From Edaphochlamys debaryana (Eukaryota; Chlorophyta; Chlorophyceae; Chlamydomonadales): a stretch of DNA of 64,000 nt. This document shows, piece after piece, positions 23,583 through 34,643 of this stretch (the stretch's first letter is position 1; each line of letters begins with the position of its first letter). The notes under the pieces were generated by a model. The model searched no databases. It saw nothing but the letters and a program-made list of their open reading frames with translations, and was not told the DNA's origin. The translations under genes were made by a program, and so were the position numbers. Location: NCBI GenBank assembly GCA_016858145.1, contig JAEHOE010000014.1:992001-1056000 (forward strand). Direction: 5' to 3'.

Positions 23583-26500
23583 ATGGCCCCGCCCGGCCGC
23601 CGCCGGCACCTCGCGTTGCAGACGCAATTGCCCGCCGCGCCACGGCTTGCGTTATGCTCACGGAAGTCCGCAAGGTTTCAGGGTCGAGGCGCTCGGACCT
23701 TGACGTTCGAGCTGCTCGTCCTCGCATGCCTCGGGATGCTGAGCACACGGGCTCTAGGCGACCCCCTCCCCAATGGCGTGAAGGACCCTGCCACAGGGTG
23801 TCCACTGCCACAGGTGGGAGGTCTTGAGGGGTGGCGGGACGCCGGCTGGAGGCGTCGGGCTTAGCCTTCGGCCGGACCGATAGGTCGCCAGAGGTTGGCC
23901 GGCCCGACCAGACACCTGGGGCTGTAGGAGGCCTGCAGAGGCACTGCTAATCGCCCAGCTTTGCTGTGACGAGTTTGCGGGTCCGCTATTTCATTAGGAC
24001 TGGGGCTTAGTAAGCAGTAACCGTTGCGGCGGTTGAGCTCACGGCCCCCGCGGCGTGAATGCCCTGCCTGAGTGGTCCAGCCCTTCTGTGATGACCTCCA
24101 GGTGGACATGACTAAGGACCGCTACCAGTGCGTCACGTGGAAGAAGGTGCGGGAAGCTGGGCTCCTGGGGTCGCAGGGCTGAGCAAAGGGGGCAGGGGGA
24201 GGCGCACGGCAAGGGCGGTTCCGCGGTCCCGCTGTCCGAGTGGGCCCCGCTGAAAGGGCTGCGGCTGCATACCTCTGTAACGGGCGGGGAACAAGGAGAG
24301 CAGGAGCAAAGGCACGGGAGCCAGAGCGCCGCCGTGGAAGCGAGCGGGGGTGAGAGCTGACCCGGCTTTGGCGTCCGACCCGGCGCCGCCCATGGCGGGC
24401 CCTGGCGGGTCGTTTCGGCGGTTGGAGCCCACGCCGGTGCCTGTTACGGACTGCACCGCCCCTGCTGCACCCCGTCGCCCCGCGCCCCGGCGCCGACGGC
24501 CACGCGATCCAGCGGTCCTGCATCGCTCATGGATCCCTCACATCTCACATCTTCCCTTACATCTCACCCCTGCAGTGAAGTCCTCCACCTCCCCTCTTCT
24601 CCCTCTTGCCCCTCCACCCCCACCCTAGGTGTGCATAGATCAGAACGTGATCGTGTCGTACGATGAGGAGGTGCACCCCAAGACGTCCATGGGCACGCTG
24701 CCGTACCTAAACGTATCCGAGATCATGTACAACCTGCCCTCAAAGTGAGGGGGGGTGAGGGAGTGGAGCTGGGGTCGTTGAGTGGGGGCTGCCAGCGGCG
24801 GTAATCCCATGGCGCTCGTGGTCCGGCTTGCCTCCTCCTTCGCCTGACTCCCCTCCCCATGTCCGCCTCACGTACGGCATTGGTGGCCACTACCGTACCA
24901 GACCATATGCTCTTATGGTGGTCTTCTGCGTTCTTCATGGGCCCTCCCCTGTGGCTCCGTCCCCCCATGTCCGCCTCCAGGTATGGAATCGGTGACCGCT
25001 ACCGCAAGGGCAGCGCGCTGCGCTTCCCGGCGCTCTACGTGCGCCCCAGCAACGACCTGGAGGAGGAGGAGGAGCTGCAGGTGGGGCCCGGGCGGTTGGG
25101 CCTGGGCTGGGCCTGGGCGGGTGGACCTGGACCTGGACTGGGCCTGGGTGGTGGGGCCCGGGCACGTGTGTCTGAGCACCACGTGCTCGGGGTGGCTGCG
25201 GGCCGATGGTGGAGGGATCACCCGGGAGTGGGGTGTAGGGCCTGAGGCGTGGATGGACCCAAGTCCCAAGGGTGGACGCTTGGAGGGCGGGGGGGGGGGG
25301 CGGTGGAGGCGGGCCATGCGGGGTGGGTGCTGCGGCAGCTGCCGCGCGCAGGCTTACCGCTCAGGCGGCCCCAGCACTGCCGCCAGCCGCGGCTTCACTG
25401 CCACCGCCACACTCCCTCCGTCCCCCGTCACCGTCCACCCACACCCCTTCCTCCCTCCGCCCCCCCTCCCCCCCAACCCAGAACCCCGTCTTCTCCTCCT
25501 GCACGCTGCCCATGCTCATGTACGCGCACTACCCCTTCAACGCCGCCGAGACGTGGCGCTACATCTTCGAGAAGCTGGTCAGCCTGCAGCAGGTGGGGGC
25601 CTAGGGGGTGGTGGTGGTGGGTCCTGACAGGGGTCCTGACAGGGGGAGGGGGAGGGGGAAAGGAGACGTACCGCTTCACCTACGATCGAAGCAGGTCGGC
25701 CTGCGGCCTGCAGCAGGTGGGGTGTCCAACCAAGCGAAAAGAGGTTTTGCGTGGAGTTAGGCAAGTTGCAGGACGACACATCAAGGCGGTTGTGGTCAGC
25801 GCTGCAGTCCGCACGCAAGGTGGCCCCAAGGTGCTATGCCATCCCGCCAACCCCTCCCCCCCCCCTGTGTCCGCCCCCACGTGCAACGGCCTCACCCTCT
25901 TCCTCACCCCTCCTTATACCCACCCCCCACCCCCCAGCTGGGCTTCTTCAACCGCCACGTGACGCTCGTCCCGGGAGTGCCCCCGGGGACCAAGGTGCCC
26001 TCATACACCAAGTTCTGGTGAGCGTACGGACCGGAAGGGGAACACGTGGGGAACACATGGTGAAGGGGATTGGGGGAAAGCAGCAGGCCCCGGGCCATGG
26101 AGTCGGGTGCGGGGCACAGCCATGCCCGCGAGCAGGCCGTGTCCGCCATACCTCAGACCTCCCCCACCATCCTGCCCGCCGGGACAACAGGGATAGGGAA
26201 GAGCGGACCGCTGGGAAGCAGGATTCCCCGGGCCCTGAAGTCTCGGCTGTGGAGCACGCGGGGCGGCGACCGCCTCTCCCCCGCTAGCAGCCCAAGCAAG
26301 CCATCCATCTTAACCCCACCTGCCCCCTTGCCCCCGCAACCCCCACCCCACCCCGCCAGGTACGGCTCCCTCACGGACAAGGCGGTGGTGTCCCTCAGCG
26401 AGCTGTCCGCACGCAAGCCCAAGGTGCGCGGTCCGGTGCGGTCCGGTCCGATTCAGCGAGCGCTGTCCGGTCCGGTCCGGTCCAGACCAGCCGTTTCCCT

Positions 26501-29500
26501 GCCAGCCCCCTTAGCCAGCCCTCCCGTCCACAGCCGCAATCTCCGCCCTCACCTCCGCCCCATCCCACCTCGCCATGCTCCCCCCCCCTGTCAGGACACC
26601 CCCTCCAACGCCACGGGCGAGGGCCGGCACGTGCGCTGCTTCGAGCGCGTCATCGGATGCCGTATTCGGTACGACCGGTTCGGACTCAAGTTCTACAACG
26701 CGGGGCAGTATGTGGCCAAGTGAGTGCGATTGCAGGTGGCTTGGCGCTCAGGACTGGTGGACAATGAGCCGCGTTTTCAGGTGGCGGCTCTTATCATTTT
26801 TTCCGAACATGTGCCCCCCCCCATCGTCTCCTCACCGCCCCCCCCCCCCCAGGCACTACCAGCCCCAGTACCTGGCCCTGGTTCCCACCTTCCAACAGCG
26901 CCTGGCGGCCAAGGGGGTGGGTGGAGGGGTGGGGAGGGGAGGGGCCAGGGTGGAGTAAACGCTACATCGGTGGAGTGCCGGTAGCTGGGTCTCGGGCTCT
27001 TCACGGGACCCGGCAGGGAACCCCGTTTTGAGGACTGGAGGACTGCCGCCCTGCTGCAAACAACCCTGCCCCGCCCCACCCTCCTGCCTCACCCCTCACC
27101 CCTCCTCCCTCCCCGCCCCCTCCTTCCTCCCTTCCGCCCCCTCCCTCCCTCCCCCCCCTCCCCGACCCAGATCACGCTCCCCACCGACCCCTCCGTCCTC
27201 AAGATGGTCTTCATCTCCCGCAACGAGCACCAGTCGGCGGTGGGGCGGACCATCCTCAACGAGAAGGTGGGGGCAGAGGGGAAGGCGGCAAGGGAGGTGG
27301 GACAGGGCCGGCTATGGGGGCGACGATCCTGAGAATGAGGAGGTGGCGAGGGAGGCGGGTAGGGCAACAATGGGGCAAAATGGGAAGAAAAGCGGCGGTG
27401 TAAAGCCGAGGCGGGGGACAAGGGGGTACACTACTATCGGTTTAGGGGTGAAGAAGATTGGAGGGCTGTCATCCAAGCCAGCCAATTCATGCTCACCGTT
27501 GAGCCCACCCACCCACACGCACAGACCCAAACCAACGCCCACCCCCCGCAGGAGCTGATCGATCGCTGCAACACCGCCACCGGCGCAGACGTGCCGCCCG
27601 CCTCCTGGGGTGTGCCGTACAAGTCGTACTTCTGCATGGCGCACGTGTTCGGGGAGGACCAGCTGATGGACGTGTGGCTGATGCGGAGGGTGAGGGGGCG
27701 GGGGAGTAGGGAAGGGGCAGAGAAGGCGTGGGGAGAAGGGGGGAAGGTAGGAAGAGGCGAAGGGGGGGCAGGCCATCGTGAAAGCGCCCAGGGGAACAGG
27801 GGGTGCAGGGGGTGGAACAGGTGAATGGCGCTGAAGGGGTGCTGCCGGGTGAGGCAACGCGACTGGTGCTGCATTTCGCGGGCCGCGGGCTACCGCGTCA
27901 ACCGCCCCGCTCCACTCCTTCCCGACTCCTTCCCCCCTCCCGACTCACTCTCCCTCTCCCTCCCTCTCACCCCCCCCCCCAGGTGGACGCCATTCTGGGC
28001 ATGCACGGGGCGGGCCTGACCAACCTCATGTTCATGAAGCCGGGGGGGAGCGCGGTGGAGGTGGGGGCGGGGGTGCGGGGATGGGGTTTGGGTGCGAGTG
28101 TACGGGGCGCGTCGGTCGAGAAGGTGTGGCTACACGTGGGTGCACGGGGAATGGAGAGTGAGGGCGAGCAGGCGGGTCAGGCGCGAGGTAGAGGCGCCTG
28201 CCGGTCTCTGCCGAGGGCCCTCACCCCCACCCAGGCTCCAACCCGCGCCTTCCCACCGCCGCCTGCCACCCCTCCTCCCCACTCCGCCTGCACCCCGCAG
28301 GTGCGCCCCTTCGGCTTCTCCGGCCGTGAGTCATGGGCCAACCGCTACGCCCGCTTCAAGGCCAGCTCGCCCGCGGAGCAGGTGCGCGCGCCTGGGCCCG
28401 CCTGGGCCTGGGGCTGGGCTGTGGGCCCGTCCCGGGCATGGCCACACCCTTCCGTGCACTGCGCCCATGCCCCATTTCATTCTTACGGGCGCTGACCTTC
28501 CCAACCTCCACCGCTCCCTGTCGTCCTCACACTTGCTCCCTCTCACCCATCCCCCCACAGCCCTTCCCCGCCTTCTGGTTCGGCATCGACACCTTCAACG
28601 AGTCCCTCTCGGAGCCGGGCATGTTCGAGAAGGAGGACAAGCCGCACTTCTCCAAGTTCAGGGTGGGGCCTGGGGCCTGGGCAGGGCCTGGGGTGGGCCT
28701 CATGTGGAGCAGGCCGTGTGGAGCGTGTGGATCATGGGGAGCAGGCTAAGCTAGGCTAGGCTAGGGAGCACGGTTTGCTCATTCGCTCAGCCCTGCAGGG
28801 CCCGCCCCCCTCCCCTCTCCCCAGGAATCCCAGCCCCGCCCCACGTTCCGCCCCCCCCCCAATCCCCCCCCCTCCATCCCCCATCCGCCTGCCAGGTCAT
28901 CAAGGCCCGCGACCGGCACGTGCGCATCACGTGGCCCTCCTTCCGTACGCAGCTGCTCAACATCGCCCTGTCCGCCCGTACGAACGAGCGGTACATGTCG
29001 CTGCGGTACGGCGGGGCCTTCTACATCACCGACACCCTGGAGCAGGTGCGCGACAATGGGGGGGAAGGGGGGGCGCGGGAAAGGGGCGGGTGAATGGCTG
29101 CCGGATGCTCCGATCCACCTACAGCCTGGGGTGGGCGGGTGGAACAGATGGGCGCTTGAGGAGGTGACCGGGGTATGCGTCTGTGCTGGAAGGTTGGGCC
29201 GTGGGTTGAGGGCCTGCAGGAGGCGGTGGGACCTTCTAACCGATGTACAGCCCGGATGCCCCCTCCCCCTCAACCCCTCCCCCTCTCCCCTGCCCCCCTT
29301 CCCCCTCCAGGCGGAGGGCCCCGGGCAGGACCCTTACGTCAAGAAGGACCTGCAGCGCAACTTCACGTCCATACAGGTGCAGGAGTGGGGTTGGGCGGCA
29401 GCGATGATGGAAACATTGATTTGGCGGCCCGGCCTGAGCGGTGCGGACATTTCACCCCGTAAGGGCTCGCGCCTGCGCCCGTTCGGGCCCCAGCCGCTCA

Positions 29501-29606
29501 ATGCCCCTCGCCCACCCGACCCGTTCCCCAGGCCGAGTGGGATGCCGCCATCCGTTTCCCAATCAACCTGGGAAACCTGGACTTGGCCGCAAAGACCGAC
29601 GACTGA
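23583..29606 (+). CDS. GT61 family glycosyltransferase (DUF563)
   Basis: Golgi/ER-type glycosyltransferase of the family that includes plant xylosyl- and arabinosyltransferases and EOGT. Seventeen exons all join in phase: 23583-23813, 24102-24146, 24629-24744, 24981-25080, 25482-25592, 25938-26017, 26360-26423, 26595-26719, 26853-26916, 27171-27266, 27552-27689, 27983-28060, 28301-28381, 28561-28662, 28896-29045, 29311-29376 and 29532-29606, encoding 573 residues. The N-terminus has a basic stretch and a hydrophobic core (FELLVLACLGMLSTRAL), a likely signal anchor. The diagnostic block is MHGAGLTNLMFMKPG followed by SAVEVRPFG, matching the GT61 core. EDQLMDVWLMRR precedes it. Donor sugar and acceptor cannot be told; a role in cell-wall or glycoprotein glycans is the usual one for the family. 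The stop is TGA 29604-29606. Confidence 0.9.
25096..25156. repeat. GGGCCT-type hexamer run inside a GT61 intron
   Basis: Degenerate run of GGCCTG and GGACCTG units in the intron after exon 4. It is the same hexamer family as in the CPBP protease gene at 47583 and 50095. Confidence 0.7.
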
Positions 29607-30349
29607 GGCTAGACAGTCGAGGTGCTATGAACTAGACACAGAAACTAGAACAGATGAGCGCTGGCGCACGCCCTGATGTGGGTTAGGCCAGAGTGGTGAT
29701 TCATGTCTGCCAACGCGGACACGCAACTGAGTAGACGTCGGGGGTGGGAGGGAGGGAGAGAGGGAGGGAGCAGCATCACGTCATGCGTGCCAGTCCATGC
29801 GGCAGGTGTGGACGATGCGGTTACCGGTCATATGTTTGTGTGGGCATCATGCCATTATGCCTGTGTTGGAGCCAAGGACTGCCGTGAGGCTCGTGGAGCG
29901 ATGCCGCAGTGTGTTATCCAGGATACTAGGATTGATGCAAGGAAGTCAGCACGGACAGCACCGGGCAGTGTCCCAGGGCGCCTACCGCCACTCAGCTGGT
30001 ATTCTCGCAAGAGAAGGCGCTCAGGTTGGAGAAGATTGCTTGGGACGGCGTGGGAGTTTGGTGGGTGGGGGGCTCATGCTTTCAAGAAGCTCGCTTGGTC
30101 GTCACGCTGGGGGGCTCATGTCCCGATTTCGAGAAGATTGCTGCTGTGCGGTCAAGGAAATAGACCCTGTCGCCACATAAGGAACCTTTCAACGCCGTAC
30201 GGCAGTACCGTCGACGGCCGTACTGCGCTGTACGGCAGGTGGGGCGTCTCCGTGTTGGCTGAGCCGGTCGTTTCTCGAAAGCTACGGGCCTGCACAAGCT
30301 AAGTTGCCACATATCAAGCATCCCTCCGACCGTCTGCCTTCACATTCGA
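29607..30349. other. Intergenic between GT61 and leucine-rich copy 4
   Basis: No supported gene. Near 30196-30240 there is a cluster of GTACGGC/GCCGTAC words forming imperfect inverted repeats. The true 5' end of copy 4 may lie in here. Confidence 0.4.
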
Positions 30350-33240
30350 GCGACACGATTCGAAAACGACTCGCGGCTCGAGGGCGCCTTGAGACAGCTC
30401 TGCGCAGCAGGAGAAGATGCCCTGGTAGCCGCACTGAAGCTTGATGGATGGGGCCAGAGTTTGCCGACCTCGCGGGAATCATGCAAAGCGTTGCGCAAAC
30501 TCGTGGACACCAGCATAACCACCGTCACGCTCCAACCCAAGCCAACGCTGCAGGTGTGTCGCGGGCCATTACATGCGCGGGCTCTCAATCCGGGCACGCG
30601 TCGGGTCCACCCACCTCCCCTCCCCACCTCCCTACTGCTTCCGAAACGACCGCCTGACGTTGCCTCCAGGGCCCCGCTCCTCTGGAGCTCTGGCCTCTTG
30701 CCACCCAGGTGGACCTGTACCTCGACTCCTGGCGGCCGGTGGATGCGAAGCAGTGAAGCGAGGCGGGGGCCGGGGGGCCGGTGGCGGACCCGGCTGCGGC
30801 GCTGGTGATGGCGTTTGACGGCGCGCCTCTGGCGGCACGTCAGCGCATCACCAAGCTGCGAGTGCTGAGCTGGGAGCCGCACGTGCTGCTCAACCCAGGT
30901 AAGTGCGACGGTGGTGCGACTGGGGTGTGCGCCGGTACCGTAACCAGCTGGCCCGTCCCGCAACTCCCCCCCATCGCATCCTCACTCAGGCGCTCCCTCC
31001 ACCTCACCATCCCTGTCCCCTCTCCCTTTCCCGCCCTGTTGCCCCCCTAATCGCAGCCATGGTGACTCCCCTGGCCGCGCTCCTCCCCGCCCTGCGCGCC
31101 CTGCACCTGGCCGCCCACATCCGGCCCGGCGACGGCGCCAGCGGGGCGGACCTGCACGCGCTGTACGCGGCCCTGGCGGCCGGCGCACCCCGCCTCGAGG
31201 AGCTGACGCTGCCGGACCCCATGTGGCTCGGCGGCGTGGAGGCGCTGGCCGGCGGGTTGAAGCGCCTGGCCGTGAAACCGCCGGGCTGCGAGAACACCAC
31301 GGGCTGGCTGACGCTGGAGCACGCAGCGGCACTTGGCAAGCTGCAGGCGCTCGAGGTCGGTAGACAGTCAGAGCACGTGCAGATACAGGCGGCCCCCGAT
31401 GCCATTGCTGTCCCTGGCCTTTGCCGCAGCGTCCTCACTCCACGACTTCGCTCGTGTGGCCTTCCCTACATGCCCTGTCCCGCCACAACTGCGGCCGGCT
31501 GATCATCAGCTGCCCGTCCCCTACCTCTGCCCCTCCCTCGCAGTCCCTGGAGCTGGACGGCGTCATCGGGCTGCGGGCCGACGATGGGCCGGACGCGCTC
31601 GTCGTGGGAGCACTGCCTCTCTTTGAGGTGCTGCGCTCCCTGCCAGGCAGCATGCAGGTCCGTGGTGTGATGCTCGGCAGGAGGGCTGGAAGGGGGCCAG
31701 GGCTTGAGGCCGATGTGCATGTCACGTGGGCAGGCGGGCGGGCGGCGTCCCTCCTATGCTGAGCTGTGCCCTCTTCCCCTGGTGCTGATGGTTACTGAGC
31801 CCACGACCCTACCTTGTTTGCGGCCAAATAGCTCTGGCCTAACTGCTAACTCCTATGCCTTGACCCCCTCCCTCAGTGCCTCCACGTTCCCCTCTACTTC
31901 TATCCATCCAACGAATGCTTATCGCTTTCCGCCAAGTTTGGCTCCAGTGTCGACACTGGCAGCGGCGCCAATGGCAATGGCAGCGCCAAGACATACCTGA
32001 ATGAGCTTGCCTTTGGCGGTCCCTTTGTGGCGCTCGCCATGTCGGCCATGGAGCTCCTCAAAGGAGGCCGCCTGCCGCCACGAGTACCGCGGCTGCACAT
32101 TAGCCAGCTATTTCTCGACCGGGAGCCGCTCGAGGCGCACAACATGGAGCAGGCCCTGGGCAACCTCGTGCAGCGCTGCGACGTCCTCGAGCTCGACGAG
32201 CTCCACGTGCGGGTGGCAAAGGCCCCGGAAGGCGTGGCGCCGGGTGGTACACAGCAGCTCCTGTGGGCGGTGCAGGCCCAGGCACCGGGACTGCAAGCGG
32301 CGTTCCAGGCCATGCGGCTGCTCGGCGTGCCACGGAAAGTGCTCCTCGTGTTCAACCAGAGGATGCAATCCCTGGAGGTCAACACAAGCGCGCTCACAAT
32401 GACGCGACCGCGACCCCAGGCCACACATGCTCCCTTGGTCGATGGCGCCAATGTGCGCCCGCGGCTGCCCGACCCGGCGGCCTTCCTGTGCGCCATCGTG
32501 CGGGACGTCGCGGAGGAGCACCGCGGCACACCCGTCGAGGACGAGGACGAGGCCACCCGCCGTGACCCGGCTGTCCTGCTTGTCCAAGGCGGCTTCGTGG
32601 ACGCCCTGCCACGCGACCCCGACGGCCTGTGTGCGAGGCTGAAGGAGATGATGCCACCCGAGCCCGCAGCGGAGGACGACTGGCGGCGTGGACGCTGCGA
32701 AGCCCTCGTGCTTCCCCCCGCATCCGCGCTGCTGCTGAGGCTCCGCAAGGGTGTGAGCCCGGCGGCGGTTGTGACGGCGCTCGAGGAGGCCGCCAGGGGC
32801 GTGGCATTGGACCTGGCGGTGGTCCGACTGGGACGCACCCTCAGCCATGGTCTGTCAACTTTGCTGAAGACGTTATCAGAGCGGGTAAGGCAGCAGCTAG
32901 TGGCACAGGGGAGTGGCGTGGGGAGGGGGCAACAGGAGACTCGTGGCATGGGCTCGGGTAGGTAGGCCTGCGTTGGGGTTGCACTGTGCCTCCATGACAT
33001 GCCTCTACTCGAGTGTGAGGGTTTGTATGGTATGCGGTTAGCATACCGCCGGGCCCTTCTCGTAATGACAGACAACCTGAAACCCCTCCTCACCCAACCC
33101 CTGTTTACTCCCCGCAGGCTCTGCAGTCCACCCTGGACGCCGCCGCACCCCACCTGACCGCCATGTGCTGCCTGGATTGGCTGTACGGCATGGGTCAGGC
33201 GCTGCGGGCGCTGCACAAGCCCCTCATCACGTTCACCTGA
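30350..33240 (+). pseudogene. F-box-like/leucine-rich family, copy 4, with an in-frame stop
   Basis: Inverted fourth member. The 5' part (to 30552) carries SRESCKALRKLVDTSITTVT, aligned with exon 1 of the other copies, but no in-frame ATG was found back to about 30290. Exon 2 starts at 30670 in the right phase (GPAPLELWPLATQVDLYLD) and then hits TGA at 30754-30756, while the same frame continues after it with LAARQRITKLRVLSWEPHV, which aligns with copies 1-3. Exon 3 is about 31060-31355 and exon 4 about 31541-31658. A long exon from about 31877 to 32885 covers exons 5 and 6 of the paralogues without an intron. The last exon is about 33119-33240 and ends in TGA. Everything after the stop is open and conserved. 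It is either a recent pseudogene or the base at 30754-30756 is an error. Confidence 0.65.
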
Positions 33241-34643
33241 GGGAGCGGGACTGTTTGGAGTGAGGGCACCCTCCGGCCGGGTGAGGAGCGAGCGTGCTGC
33301 CGGAGCAGCCTCTGGTACTGCGTACATGGCATGACCTTGGACGGGGGCATGTGCTCATAGATTGAACAGACGTTGTGAATGCGCCTTGCTTCATCAGTAG
33401 GTCTGATAATGCTCGAAGCCATTAGATTTCGAGGTGTCAACGGATTCCCGTAAGCAAGGGGGTTGCAAGCGGGGGGGCAGCGGGGTGAGGGAGGAAGGGA
33501 GGCTGGACATGGGACCGAAGCCAAACGGCGTGACGAGCGAGGTGCCCCAGACTGGAGGTAGTCCCCAGGGTGGCCCCCTGTTGGTATTGGCGGGGCACAG
33601 GTGGAGGCGGAGAGGGCGTTGTGCGTGTGTGGATAGCTGAGTGTGCTTCAGGAGTCTTACTGTAGGTGCAGGTGGATTCCGGCAGCTGTGTCTTGCTTGG
33701 GCTACATAGGTGCTGAACGAGCACACCAGCAATCATGTGCAATCATGGCTGGGTATGACCTGTGTGCGTTGATGCGGGCTGGTGGTAGAAGGTTAGACAT
33801 TCGGCGCCCTGTCGTCAAGGTGGCACCTGTGGACTTTGCCCACCCATACCAGGTGTGTGCTTTGAGCAGTCTGTGTTCGGATATTTCGGACACGCACACC
33901 TTGGTCCTTGCCCGGGGACTTCGGACTTGGCATCATGCATGCGGCGGGGCAGCCGGGACCAGGGGTACCAGGGTAAACATACAACTCTGACGGACAATAC
34001 ACAGGACCCTACCACCCTGGTGGTTAGCTGCTGGGAGAGAACCGGCAGGGGGCGGACCAGCTGAAAGTTGTCAACCCCGCGTGAAGCTCATGCATGAGTT
34101 CCGAAGCCAAGGAATCAAGGAACCACCTCCAGCAAAAAGGCATGGCACAGTGTTGATGCCACCGCAGCCCGCCCCACGCGGCTGCACCACAGCCTGCGCC
34201 AGGTGTACCCCGCTGGCCTCCACCATGCAGCAGTGTCAAACGTAAAGATAGCATGCCATGTCAGTGATAAGGCTTGGCATTCCATATCTCTGCCAGAGCA
34301 GGGCTGCTGCTGAAACAGGACAAGGAGGCATAGCACCGGCCAAACATCAAAATGTCGAGTTATGGGGAGAGCATTCCTGCCTCACAGGATAGCAGGGTAA
34401 GAACAACAATGCTGATCAAGATACCAGACAAGCAAGTACCCATTGCAAAAGTCCTCCTCCTGCCAAGTACAAACGCAAGTTGTCCCAGCGGTCAAGGGCT
34501 CACACATCTGCCCAGACCTGCGCCCCCGCACACAATCTACCTTTCATGTCTGCAATGCCAGCGTCTCCCAAACTACTCGGCCCAGAGGGACTATACCGAA
34601 CTCCTGATCGCTTGCTGGGAGAGGCGCTTCGCGGTCAAGCCCG
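33241..34643. other. Convergent intergenic region
   Basis: About 1.4 kb between the ends of copy 4 (+) and sulfotransferase-like gene A (-). No gene or notable repeat was recognised. It should contain both 3' UTRs. Confidence 0.5.

Noticed and set aside
30754..30756. TGA in copy 4 as a selenocysteine codon
   Set aside because: The aligned position in copies 1-3 lies in a variable acidic linker with no Cys, and no SECIS context was evident.
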